Positions 47,301-52,376 of a DNA stretch of 64,000 bases are shown here, piece after piece. The stretch is from Effrenium voratum (taxonomy: Eukaryota > Sar > Dinophyceae > Suessiales > Symbiodiniaceae). Made by a program: the position numbers and the translations under genes. The first letter of the stretch is position 1. Each line of letters starts with the position of its first letter. Location of the stretch: positions 351,327 to 415,326 of the forward strand of contig CAUJNA010003747.1 in NCBI GenBank assembly GCA_963377175.1, written 5' to 3'. A model generated the notes under the pieces. It was not told the origin of the DNA. It worked only from the letters and a program-made list of their open reading frames with translations, and did no database searches.

Positions 47301-48471
47301 CACGAGTGTGACACTGGGTGCTTTGGGTACATCGTGTACTACGTTGTCCCGTTTTGCTTCCCTAGGCTAAAACCGCACCTATAAGACACCCAGAAAACCA
47401 GGCATCACTTTTTCTTCGGGCCACCGCAAACCTGGGACAAGCCCCTGAAAAGCCAATCTCCGTGGGTTAGCCCCAGGCGCCCCATCCCCCAGCATTGAAT
47501 GTTGCTTTGTACTGTTGACATGGCAACGATCTTTTTTTTTGCTCTTGCTTTGTGGCGGCAAGTGTGCCTGCGGAAGAGCGCCAATTGAGCGGGGATAGCG
47601 GGGATAACTAGCAAGGCGGGGAACGCAAATCATGTTCGGTTCTGAAGCGTGTCCCCAACTATTTATTTTGCCCAACAGTGCAAAAGGATGTTCTATAGCT
47701 GGCAAATTGTGGTGGCCTCGCGCAATGCTTCACCCTGCAGGGCCTTTGCGCGCGGCCTGTGCCTTCAGGAGGACTGCAAGTTCGCCCACAGCGAGGAGGA
47801 GCTCAGGGTGAGCCCCAGCGTCTACAAGACCCAGCTGTGCAACTTCTTCGCCCGGGGTCGATGCAAGAAGGGCGACCGCTGCCGTCACGCCCACGGATGG
47901 CAGGAGCTCCGGAACTTCCAGGCGCGGGCTCGGCACGCAAAGAAAGGAAATCCCTGGCCGAGGGATTTGAGCTCAGGTGGAGAACATTTCGGAGGAGACG
48001 TCAGCGTCCACGTCGGCATCGTCCACCCCAACGAAGGTGCCCCAGCATCCGGTGACACCGCCTCCTGGCTTGTCGCGGGTCCTGGCCGACATTTCCAACA
48101 CGACCACAGATTTCCAGACGCCAGAGAAGGCTCACATCGGCTTACATGTCCACAGCCAATATATTTCAAGCTTTCTGAAACTCTTTTGCAAGTCATGCAA
48201 TTCGGGGTGTTGCGCGCGTCCAATTACCCGTTCAGCTTTCTTTTACATTTGCTGTGGTGAGCTTGGGTGATGAAGCTCTGCCTTTTGCTCATGTTTCTTT
48301 CGGCAGGCCAAGCGCTCGTCCAGCGACGACGACCTGACGCCCATGAAGGTGCCTTTGCCGGACGCCGGCTCCGCGCCTCGTCCGGAACGGCAGGCTTCGA
48401 AGCCGGACTCCGCAGCGGAGCTGGCGGAGGCGTGGTACGGCAGGCGGGGGCGTCGAAAGGACACCGAGTGA
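26305..48471 (+). CDS. Three-finger CCCH zinc-finger protein (221 aa), interrupted by a 21 kb intron
   Basis: Exons: 26305-26372, 26535-26633, 47741-47921, 47977-48129, 48307-48471 (TGA). Phases are consistent and total 222 codons including the stop. Donors: GC at 26373, GT at 26634, GC at 47922 and GC at 48130; all acceptors AG. Splicing yields three fingers of the form C-x7-C-x4/5-C-x3-H: Cys21/29/34-His38, Cys55/63/68-His72 and Cys89/97/103-His107. Each is introduced by KT-x-x-C, and the first two are followed by FAHS-x-x-ELR. The Ser/Thr/Pro-rich tail ends in a basic RRGRRKD. CCCH fingers of this kind usually bind RNA (mRNA turnover or translation); that role is inference. Intron 2 (26634-47740) contains both nested retroelements; without them it would be about 0.5 kb. 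The 55 bp third intron is unusually short. Confidence 0.8.
26789..27038 (+). repeat. 5' LTR of outer non-autonomous LTR element
   Basis: 250 bp, begins TGGGGCCGTGGG and ends AAAACCGCA. It is the same sequence as the split copy at 29099-29180 plus 47202-47377, which lacks 15 bp near its end. The primer-site-like GGTTATCAGCCG follows directly at 27039. No matching short target duplication is seen outside the two LTRs (GAGTC versus CCTAT). Confidence 0.8.
27039..29098 (+). pseudogene. Degraded interior of outer LTR element
   Basis: This 2.06 kb interior has no protease, integrase or reverse transcriptase. Acidic, gag-like coding fragments occur in shifting frames: about 27240-27440 (GVFTDDWIPSVVFDEEAEAP), 27440-27600 (SWSLTWDQYDQFLGGG) and 27602-27850 (IEDYPDELEGDPIEDFS), with a Pro/Asn/Gln-rich part after that. 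Three 63 bp repeats start at CCTCAGG 27908, 27971 and 28034. It is best described as a non-autonomous (TRIM/LARD-like) copia relative that once carried a gag. It probably depended on proteins from an element like the inner one, since the two share a primer site. Confidence 0.65.
29099..29180 (+). repeat. 3' LTR of outer element, left part
   Basis: This is the first 82 bp of the outer element's 3' LTR (TGGGGCCGTGGGCTACC...AGTTTAACTTTC). It is cut at 29180 by insertion of the inner retroelement and resumes at 47202. Confidence 0.85.
29158..29180 (+). repeat. 23 bp target duplication, left copy
   Basis: Perfect 23 bp match to 47202-47224, directly abutting the TG start of the inner element's 5' LTR. 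The uninterrupted outer 5' LTR contains this sequence only once, so it is host target sequence and not part of the inserted element. Confidence 0.85.
29181..29529 (+). repeat. 5' LTR of inner copia element
   Basis: 349 bp, starts TGTTAAAACC and ends CTCTTGACA. Near its 5' third it carries a spliced-leader relic (29264-29279). Transcription probably starts upstream of that relic; no TATA box is evident. Confidence 0.95.
29264..29279 (+). promoter_or_regulatory. Spliced-leader relic in 5' LTR
   Basis: GCCATTTGGCTCAAG matches the 3' end of the dinoflagellate spliced leader (GCCATTTTGGCTCAAG) with a single T missing. The same relic is at 46936-46950 in the 3' LTR. It marks where trans-splicing would join the leader to the element RNA, with the body continuing ACACAATTGAGG. 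Confidence 0.7.
29530..29541 (+). promoter_or_regulatory. Primer binding site
   Basis: GGTTATCAGCCG abuts the end of the 5' LTR. The same 12-mer follows the outer element's 5' LTR at 27039. It resembles the initiator-Met tRNA primer site of many plant copia elements (TGGTATCAGAGC), so priming by a similar tRNA 3' end is inferred. Confidence 0.65.
29628..32175 (+). CDS. gag: Gag with coiled coil and acidic tract (copia element)
   Basis: The ATG at 29628 lies 98 bp after the LTR. About residues 1-100 are Ser/Thr/Pro-rich and basic. Residues ~105-445 are a long Glu/Lys/Gln coiled coil, unusual for copia Gag. Residues ~570-610 are a Gly-rich then Asp/Glu-run tract followed by an Arg stretch. Residues ~640-845 form a copia-type capsid-like region (WPKIHQLDNWKMQLL..., LVYHIEHLFNLDFPGDKNL, FLLALIDHQ). 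Coding character stops near 32160-32175; the frame runs on to 32360 with nonsense composition, while the +1 frame continues as Lys/Gly-rich sequence into CCCH fingers and pol. So Gag is probably the front of one Gag-Pol polyprotein reached by frameshifting, or interrupted by a 1 bp change. Confidence 0.9.
32176..36813 (+). CDS. pol: Pol part 1: CCCH fingers, protease, integrase, RT palm
   Basis: The frame is open from about 32161; the first internal start is at 32398. Two CCCH fingers come first: CWYHFKSAKGC-x5-C-x3-H at about 32365-32425 and CFAFQKGKC-x5-C-x3-H at 32527-32583. The aspartic protease is SLMDTGCGHDLIG near 33273. The integrase zinc site is HLLTH-x6-C-x2-C near 34025-34070, and its catalytic core is FDFVTA (Asp), YSDDGPE (Asp) and NSLAERTNQ (Glu) between 34147 and 34430. 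An acidic linker and the RT follow: DVQMADAVQAYIQA, LRKALYGHPDAGTFW, then YVDDFKMAG at 36714. After that Gly the frame becomes nonsense and stops at 36813; the family sequence continues in the +1 frame. Confidence 0.93.
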   Translation, partial: KDAAPATGKQENQGGKGRKGKPGVPDAAPVLPKAKAKGHAGKNGKSDGASDRGKSPGGGKDNPCWYHFKSAKGCVKGNECTFSHSKKTEHKLENMPKGKGKGKSKSRSSSPKREDGACFAFQKGKCDRGSACKYRHELIKNNSAPATSSDKAQAKSKAAAKAAAPAIARRAIAMPAIVLKQSAPAGKVSFKKDVDQVEPDEAETIYHEHDDDAMSESSRWSGESEIPEKMVWFKEVLDVDENGEITYLEDERRQWERKGEWYGYEDNENEPYQYVYVDEKKFKSSDHRELSAYQVQRSLIRAKILREVVDDIYKKHYFPVTKESSIMFEYDQSKDEIRESAVDWKKQHGLPKNVFAMSTCISKRVKSLMDTGCGHDLIGRAKAKSLGVDIVKDDDEIVFQTANGSTSTSDVAKIVVEELDETVEPHVLDETPTVLSVGRRCMKMGYAFHWMPGKLPFMVTPKQGFVHLQVKDDIPYLVSDGKLRSNRHRPTIDDLKEHFSDVLAMVTNDEADQGGDDDNEVTPAAVGESAEAEGEHHDGAFDFGPPGGAGPVRPPPVAEEIPVDVGSVPHRHGDADAHEEVVDEDDPDAGIEVDVYEGSSIKRKVGVLKKDANSIAHLLTHRYRNPFCESCVKAKMRHFRSRTGAFKREVKTFGDLVTFDFVTASGDHEVEGRYALIIRDIYTGIIMAYPTARRDTDSVVRAIKHFCGRRKIKQVYSDDGPELINACVELKLNHDLSLPGRPQNNSLAERTNQFIIDQTSACLVHAGLPTCYWVQAITTLCHLMNIEEVNGSSAWMRLHGEEFKGEKIPFGALVDFKPSEARGGKREKFEPRGETGIFAGYVLSTGMHWANKYRAWALTAFAGAELNIKKAKVPPRLRMPHQTERMILKSPLTFPIQQKYKVANETLEGIEMSVDAIGLDARDRLIEDEDYEPELLQSDEKRLLDDEVDQIAGLLLDDGPEALVGGRGGHAGEEDARPSSSKGKGDGHAKSDEKVTKSDLPHVSVGLPGDGITYVNDDGKEVKIDKAGRPYPVGKDGFRLMKTSRPPEYTPEEWKMMSKYYTKEEKAEVKGGGKRKEEDPKSKESEISAPAEARTLQMPGGKRIRAMLRNRWGGVEWQYNWGLRKNISKIKNPMDGKHLAELEWVRIVVNPVDGVVVLMDSKQSQDVLRRNVQLEKEFECLVVIYAWKFKSEERSKSTPNWTKAVASVMESHNDEAETTSGTDPTVDESTDLTWYEWEESAEVVSGKVPLAMPAIGEDGEAKKYPSMPCVTSERIQHREKAVKVVRFFDALVSRPVGRKEMLTNPDALASMKKEWSGLIDQGVFDLGAVREYDAVAKEAKAKGEEIHMARAHGICVEKHSQLPVGDPKRKFKGRGVLLGNQVKNQSFEAAMFQDLGNSPASFEASRWADFLGCHDGWDVQMADAVQAYIQATLRGTPCWIELPPEAVPSECKWDKYRRPVVPLRKALYGHPDAGTFWEQHCDESVRAVGFEPIGEEWPSVYIHEKLQLVLVVYVDDFKMAGATEEPCPRVEHVAYTVEDRARDWT
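36736..39592 (+). CDS. pol: Pol part 2: RT thumb, RNase H and C-terminal extension
   Basis: The frame is open from 36590, but meaningful sequence starts right after the YVDD box (LKIEPETGLDMYLGC). RNase H is clear: LALYADADFAGC, SLRSTSGGH, STPEAEIVAADVA and DRMAADIYTKAF (37366-37795). About 600 residues then extend past the usual copia end. Within them, 38790-39240 reads SDLLFFAGPCTGGSSWARLN (Pro746-Cys747 from 36590), a helix, ILFELPGSCDYW and a Cys/His-rich stretch, CNGNHEHGPCAGRETKETQLY. The spacing of PC and the later Glu recalls motifs IV and VI of C5-cytosine methyltransferases, but this is weak by eye. The tail has WVSPEP repeats. Confidence 0.85.
39589..40407 (+). CDS. Accessory ORF A, all-helical, unknown
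   Basis: The frame is open from 39478; I prefer the Met at 39589 (MTANPTVVNTNEFF), after which the sequence becomes well ordered. About 272 residues, mostly helical with charged surfaces (SMRVALEFISKVFGQL, EGADMLRSIANIWDLALGV) and a basic Ser/Arg-rich C-terminus. It has no motif I recognise. It ends at TGA 40405-40407 immediately before the next ORF and, given the tight spacing, may be the N-terminal half of one protein with it. Confidence 0.65.
   Translation: MTANPTVVNTNEFFCVPVGKSRQAAIFLGNLVKNAIEEGKRIPKRMEMGSDLGMCVKWIEEIGVPAIYAYSAYYSAKGRGMMKGEGQSMRVALEFISKVFGQLSADECMLGWREFCSKGKKIVSALNQLCGEATMLAKNPELLDVTKYCIEGADMLRSIANIWDLALGVAEDNDERSSKAAFHQDTPVGEVYKEFISDESTRASSSRRWRSSEEFQTTAEFERHDRRISKFRDRSWGKVFTLSVIKARGAKDDYQKNWDLGLVYQNELHASM
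40404..41500 (+). CDS. Accessory ORF B, unknown
   Basis: The frame runs 40404-41606 and opens with GTG; the real entry may be by frameshift from ORF A, as the stop and the new frame overlap by 4 bp. The first ~190 residues are helical (NELYREIEIARNFLWCIDMI), then comes a Ser/Gly/Gln-rich linker, then a beta-rich domain (WVIINPTAGHDTYTSFEGGI, KIILSYVGKGKCGMATAVC). Coding character passes to the +1 frame near 41450-41510, where the next ORF takes over; the terminal ~40 residues to 41606 look spurious. No family recognised. Confidence 0.6.
41413..43734 (+). CDS. Accessory ORF C with alpha/beta domain and knuckle-like Cys motif
   Basis: 773 residues from the first start in frame. An alpha/beta domain at about residues 150-280 contains VHIWMSLYDWV, KGLVVVCVNRDVAFHGGRGD and ICKAAGALVTENDRLWRVV; it could be an SGNH- or Rossmann-like fold, but I cannot name it. 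A Cys-rich patch (ICELCAREM ... SCVNCCANW) follows at 42490-42600. The C-terminal third is basic and disordered, with KRKRN-like nuclear-localisation character, and contains GICKKCANLAHDGDC near 43484-43525: C-x2-C-x4-H-x3-C, one residue short of a classic retroviral knuckle. The stop overlaps the next start (ATGGCTGA). Confidence 0.65.
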   Translation: MLGRGNAAWLQLYAFLCAQTGCLFTGRLPGAKAINALIQAEKNPDNAPGQLNRIIKRQKRSPIGEATIRDMMIQKKSFLVLDWPLRAVNSKGSTKTFQMMVNEQGWTNIEERSYYGSSEQVSSPNDTLSIISRLQKLDKLIIERRRRDMDDSPVSVHIWMSLYDWVCMRGCGWQVTANPIIDSLQKAVSDLVNTCKGLVVVCVNRDVAFHGGRGDLGTIANKVSEICKAAGALVTENDRLWRVVHALTGKNYKIPGSSNLQHFLLKRLLVEKSIDVVAPSNAFVRELEETCINEPDLRFNIPKNMEESKVKFEYKPTFTAQSKRKQEQQDEGHGEQDAFGKADVGDQRLRWYLVTELSKFICELCAREMQVSKSKVLGPNSKFNPTSCVNCCANWNADTNGIARSIEGKKLYTRLFAECVVAIPDLQNLMVDVNNIQAMITIIRELAYSKLKKELSHVGFVSMTVDQAAQFYNNGHGKQLCASRDVIVCKNSEGVEERMSIFMIDKDLGNVAYSSWIKSVLDQGTMYELLGQTSNEESLGDVVEMVLGFFEVMSYFQHELPLWKDVWKIKREFEQSIVRHLAGNVTHTTGQNRKRNKPSAQLGAPTKEVLDIMNKAKPRHPRSLITEPAAQGSKRKATEGEGDGLGQAPDPSRSSQPNAEKEEKKQRVIDGRRAALGFLESMEKCMGEMGICKKCANLAHDGDCKDIEEAAGNEKAMKMLRKLLSSDPVSSDEDMGDTEEPPSSTSKERKRGGQAGKETIEMYSYTINLGGDG
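43727..46216 (+). CDS. Tpt1/KptA-like RNA 2'-phosphotransferase ORF
   Basis: 829 residues from MADTAEGG at 43727. Residues ~112-370 carry the Tpt1/KptA pattern in order: NQLSHDLCRVLRHKIG (Arg125-His126), EGGWVDIDAVI, KSRFQVL, WCIRVTTGHSDFG (Arg237, His242), GAFHVTYVENLPSIVRCGL (His270, Thr272; the usual HGT is HVT), GGNRLALHFGA (Arg295, His299) and DPIAIIYIPSATLARYG. The family removes splice-junction 2'-phosphates using NAD+, and some members ADP-ribosylate nucleic-acid ends. Catalytic Arg/His positions appear kept, so activity is plausible. A Cys cluster (CRICPSC...CFCLCLEC) at residues ~475-500 may bind zinc, followed by an acidic tract and an unrecognised C-terminal domain of about 270 residues. 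An enzyme of this kind in a retrotransposon is unusual. Confidence 0.82.
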   Translation: MADTAEGGELQCGGVDLTYNPCGDNRTFKKTLEMGCDTIPCYIPKYGDVSEVHLPWAYASIVDPRYFPKGAILEQVDVMQLGKSVNFCVAPFDGAPLCRIGDDRSVFATKDQANQLSHDLCRVLRHKIGSCRGSAFRCDEGGWVDIDAVIDDRNNDIFPPGTSRAKRYMGIMEVIKWQESGSKKSRFQVLAARFPSIMNPNDTRAAREEMTKAGMDRDDIDRMFNRCDGWYRPWCIRVTTGHSDFGFMSSSALANRYSARMGDSLGGAFHVTYVENLPSIVRCGLVPGGIDGGNRLALHFGAFAPWDEMNVATKVTLRNVRKGDPIAIIYIPSATLARYGAGVAANGTFMVFDVIPFYEVKSIWIGKSNGGKRLEYADIKRAYSKCVENEICPGFVNSSQESAAMFLQNVTKISERMPETETGADNLHYIRDMVDRACELYRNNKMEEFNAQVNEVRDEISKVVILNDETWEGLRCRICPSCATAIPTCFCLCLECEAQLISTGRYYIHVNSDDEEDNQNPNVSGDAKRAQEEANHDAAAQEDDDEAEEVPGEEDDMDTQGYTSGYASEEDDSGWYYRDTDLTSRDIINSQRMAICLDEPREAQYMAGFIALQMSKMWGMFEGGEERTMNAQLEGRPGCPYHNDFKRYPNMTEHDQEGILLPSTTLKISQSENVRTRAFRSVEERDEYIRMMVCKCEGLYTFYKLWIAARILDVTKDEMKLLVKDRVHPVGDIIFRCFALAFNCKYRSFVRDGLNLGKYGYAVNVSAIISAVDPNKCDTPLLDWCLRKGHWLPEDYSKKCVRAREAQKNLDEEFRRRTHRLSIGDRYAQ
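46217..46851 (+). other. 3' untranslated region and polypurine tract of copia element
   Basis: 635 bp, AT-richer than the ORFs, with ATATATATATTTATTG near 46420 and no convincing ORF. It ends in the polypurine tract AAATGGGGGA (46842-46851), directly before the 3' LTR. One TGGGTTAGTCCCC motif lies near 46238. Confidence 0.8.
46852..47201 (+). repeat. 3' LTR of inner copia element
   Basis: 350 bp, starts TGTTAAAACC and ends TTGACA. It differs from the 5' LTR by T-to-A in GCTTWCC and an extra T in CACTGTTGTAAC. It carries the same spliced-leader relic at 46936-46950. Confidence 0.95.
47202..47377 (+). repeat. 3' LTR of outer element, right part with duplicated 23 bp
   Basis: It begins with the right copy of the 23 bp target duplication (47202-47224) and continues CTGCATTCTTGTTTTC... 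to AAAACCGCA, collinear with 26859-27038 of the outer 5' LTR except for a 15 bp deletion near the end (TATCCCTTCCGCCCA is missing). Confidence 0.85.
47378..47740 (+). other. Remaining native intron 2 sequence of the CCCH gene
   Basis: 363 bp between the outer element and exon 3, ending CACCCTGCAG. I see no ORF or repeat of note beyond a T-run near 47531. Confidence 0.6.
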
Positions 48472-48659
48472 CACCCAGAACCCCAGGCTATGTGAAAAGG
48501 CTCCCCTGTTGAGCACGGACCAACTTCAACACCTGCCAAGAATGTTGGGTCGATACTTTGAGGATTACGGGACTTCCTTTTGCAAGAACTTCAAAACTGG
48601 AACCGCCTTTGGCGATGTGTAGCCTTTAAGAGACGAGCTTCATTGGGGACGGCGTCACC

Positions 48660-51294
48660 ATGTCCTGGGGTAACCTGCCCCGGCGTCCGGCCTTCTCCTT
48701 GCTTCGCGCTTCAACGCCCAGGTGGCAGGCCGCTGCCGCCAAGTCTGCCCAGCAGCGCGCGCATGATGTGCTGCGGGCATCGGCGGCACTTCAGCTGGCC
48801 CAGGCAGTGAGGGGAGGCGTCGACATCAAGGAGGCGCGGGCCTTTCCCTCAGGCTTGCAGGAGGGTTGTGCCCCTCCCGGGCGGGTGGGACGCCATACCA
48901 CTTGCAGGTGTAAAATGCATGACGCGGCGTTGCCGAACCTGGGCAGGTGCTGGCGCTGTGCGCCAAGAGCACAGAGCTGGCACCAGAGGCTTCGGCTGCG
49001 CCAAAGAAGAGCGGTCGCACGTGGGTGGTGTAGAGCTGGGCAGAACTGAGCTCTTGGGGGGCCTGGGCTTGGGGTTTTGGGTGCCACAGCCCAGCTTTTA
49101 GGATCCTTTTTAGGGGGTGCCAAGCACCAACTCGAGTTTTTTCGCTGTCCTGGTGACGGTGGAACACAGGGAGCCCGCAACTGTGGGCAAGCATCCCGTG
49201 AGGACCGTGGTGTTGCGTTTGCCGTTGCTTGCTTTCATTGCGTGTGATGCGGCTGCTCTCGAGTGTCGCCAGGGACTAGAATAATTCACCAAACAAGATT
49301 CACTGTCCCCGGTCTCCAATGGCTTTGCCAAACAGGGGCTTTGAATGCATGGTCTGTGACATGCGCTACCGCTTTGCATACTCAGGCTCAACAGGCAACT
49401 TCTTGGGGTGCCCTTTCACCAAGTCTTCTCTAGCAGGGTTGCTGCAGATCCTAGACTTTGATCATTTGATCCTAGGGGTGGGGCGATGCTCACAGAACCA
49501 TGCGTCAGTTCAGGGGGAGAAAGTAGGACAGCAGCGCCTTGGCGGGGCGAGGATGCTGCAGTGTCACAACTGAGTGAAAAAAGGTCGGCCCGGCGGAGCT
49601 TGGCAGTGGCTGCGGGGCCCATGGTTCAATCGAACATGTACGGATGTACCACTACTATGACAGTGACACGTGCTGCAAAACGCGAGGGCGCAAGACACAA
49701 CCCTGTTGAGTTGAGGCTCATAGTTTCGAATAGACCGAGCTATCATATTATCCGGGCTATGCCATGGCGACTGGGTTTGCCATGGTTTACTGGACTTACC
49801 ACGTCAAACATGCCAGTCTTTTGTTGTGGCCGCAGTTGCTTTGTATTATATAGTGGGCTACCCAGGTCCATCAAATCAGCTTTGTAAGTCCCTTGGCCAA
49901 GCATGCTCAACCCGCGCAGCTTGCAACACATCGCTCTCGTGCTCCCATGCACAGAAGGAACGGCCAACCCAGGAGTTCCATGGTGCGCATTGAACTGGGC
50001 CACCCATCTTGAACATGTCCTCTAAACGGTGGGTGAAAAGAGTTCCCCCCCCCCTCCCGCGCAAAAAAAGGGGGGAACCGCCCCCCGCGCCGGAGGTGAC
50101 GTCCTTGGTGCGCGAGGCCACCGCCGGCCTGGCGCTGGGCCCTCCGCAGCTAGAGGAGGCGCAGATGCAGACGGTGGAGGCGCCTCAATTCCTGAGACTG
50201 AGACGGGTGTTGTGTTTGGGTCTGTCCCCAGCAAAGAAAATAACGATGGCGGTTTTAATTTTAGCTCCCCTTGATGCCAACCTGCAAAGCGCAACCTCAA
50301 AAATGGGAAGTTGTCGACAGTATGAGCCCTCCAAAAGGCTAGCGTCATGTAAGTTTGTTTGTTAAGTCTTGTGCCGTGACTTTACGAAGGGTCCCCAGCT
50401 CTGACATGCTCCCATACCAGCCTAAAGGGGGCATCCCTATCGCTTGCCAGGTTGGTGCCGCGCCCCATAGCGTGCACACCTAGCCTAGTGTTTGTGAATC
50501 CAGAGGGCAGAACTCATGGTCTTGCAGTGAAAAGCAGGCCAAGGCCTGCCAGGACCTCTCGGTGAGATGCTTTGTTGCTGGTAGCTCTCATGTCATCCAG
50601 CCGCACATTTGCGAGTGACACTGTTACAGTCATTTGTAGGGTTGCCCTTTAAACCAACCTGAAAAGGGAACATTCACCTCACTCCCATTTGACAGGACCC
50701 GAAAAAGTGCCGCAAAACGTTTGTGGCAAGTAGCCGAAGGATTCCTGCTGACCAACGCCTCATGGCAGGCAGATGCGGCAGCTGTCTTGAGCGCTCACCC
50801 CGGCAATCAGAGCTCCTTGCTGGCTGCTTCGGTGGCAGATAGTAGTCAGCAAATGCACCAGAACCCATTATAGAGGGACTTCGGTCGAATTATGAAGTCT
50901 TCTCGCGAACATGGCCTTGCAGGTTGCAAACTGAAGGGTCCAGGTCTTGGGGCAAACCCGGTTTCAGCAAGCCGTCATGCATCAAGAGTTGGCGCTGATT
51001 GTCAGAGGCCTCCCTTTTGTCCGTGTTCATTCTGGCTCGTTCCATGCCAATCCTTAATTCTTCTGCGAGATGGTAGTGGTTGCCCTCATTGATAGTGGTT
51101 GCTTTTATTGTAGTGGGGTGCTACCCCTACCCGTGGAGTTGCTGACGGCAACGCCTCAGGTGGGCGTTGGAATCGGCATGGCCACGCTCTTCCTCGTAGG
51201 ATCTGCTTGTGCTGGCCTCTTCCTTGCGCTGAAGAGCAAGAGGCCAACGGGTGGTTACGCAGTTGTACCAATGGGCCGGACCACCCCCTCCTAG
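48660..51294 (+). CDS. Candidate gene: presequence-like start, membrane tail
   Basis: A likely first exon, 48660-48839, has a good start context (CACCATGT) and a basic, Arg/Ser-rich leader (MSWGNLPRRPAFSLLRAS) followed by an Ala-rich helix (RAHDVLRASAALQLAQAV). In-frame continuation: 48947-49013 (LALCAKSTELAPEASAAPKK) after a GC donor. Later exon-like pieces: 50096-50179 (TSLVREATAGLALGPPQLEE), 50696-~50840 (RLWQVAEGFLLTNASWQAD) and ~51112-51294, which gives a transmembrane segment (VGVGIGMATLFLVGSACAGL) and a short tail ending in TAG. I do not recognise the family, and it is uncertain that all pieces belong to one gene. Confidence 0.4.
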
Positions 51295-52109
51295 GAATGT
51301 GCCAAGGTACGTTTGAGATATATAGAAGGGACCGGTTGGAGCTCAGACCTGTGTAAACAGGGGCCCCTTTGCCAAGTCAACGTTCAGACGCAGATGCACA
51401 GATACACGATGACAGCAAGAGGAGCTTTTGAAGCATGTCACCTCGCTGGTTAGAAGGAAGAAGTAGGCTCCCCAAGCCAATCACATCCCATCCGACAGGC
51501 CCAAGAAGAGGCTCCTGGACCCCGAGGTGCTGGCATCGGGCATGTTGCTGCTTTGGAGGGCTCAAGTTGGGCCGACCCATGTGAAACCTGAAAACTGAAC
51601 CTTTCAAGCGCCAAGCGTCTTCGGAGTCGGCAGATGTTCGCCGGGGGCAGCAGTAGGTTTCACACAACCTTGTGACAAAGCTGGTGGCGGGGGCTTCTCA
51701 CAGGCTGAGGATGAAAAGATGCCGCTGGTGACAGCGGAGGCATGCTGGGGGTGCATCGACTGACGGATGGCGCAATTGTGTAAGGAAGATAAGGCTGCAC
51801 ACATCACGAGGAGTATCAAAAGAGGGCGTTGGGCATTGTTTGGCTGGTTCTCCTAAGCTCTGCTTCACTCAAACAATATCGAAGACAGCGGTGCCATCTA
51901 CCGTTTAAAGCCTCACACAAGCCTGGGAGAATAGAAGAGGAAAGTTTTATGCCAGCCCCAACATGGGAAGCATTTCTTTTGCACAAACCAAATTCAGATG
52001 ATGGCTATTAGTAACGCCACACGCGGCGGACCACTTTGGTACCCTGACCCTGGTGTTATCTCTTGTGGCACCTTCAAGGAGAGGGAGTCATATGTTTCAG
52101 GCTCCGCCC
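51295..52109. other. No gene seen
   Basis: I find no coding-like segment with splice support on either strand. Minus-strand ORFs at 51377-51819 have composition typical of chance frames. Confidence 0.4.
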
Positions 52110-52376
52110 CCGCTGCCAGACGGGGTGCTGCCGGGCTCCGCCGTGGAGACTTGGATTTGGGTGCTTGCGATTCTTGGAGGGGGAACGATGGGGAATAATT
52201 TCACCCTGATACGTTCCTTGATTCCTTTTGACTTCTAACAAAGACGAAAGGCTGAAGCTTGGTCTGATTTGTTGGGTCCGGCCAACTCAGCACATCAGGA
52301 CCGGGCGGTGTACCGTTTGGAGACGCGGTCCTTCGGGACGCTGCCCGGCGCTGGCCGGGCCCCTTCATCGAGAGCG
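52110..52376 (+). CDS. Two isolated exons, membrane-like
   Basis: One segment (about 52110-52192) encodes a hydrophobic helix after a Pro-rich stretch (GSAVETWIWVLAILGGGTMG). A second begins after CATCAG at 52299 (DRAVYRLETRSFGTLPGAG...) and ends near 52376 at a GA or GG junction. Both have coding-like third-position GC. They could be exons of the preceding candidate gene or of a separate one. Confidence 0.3.
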
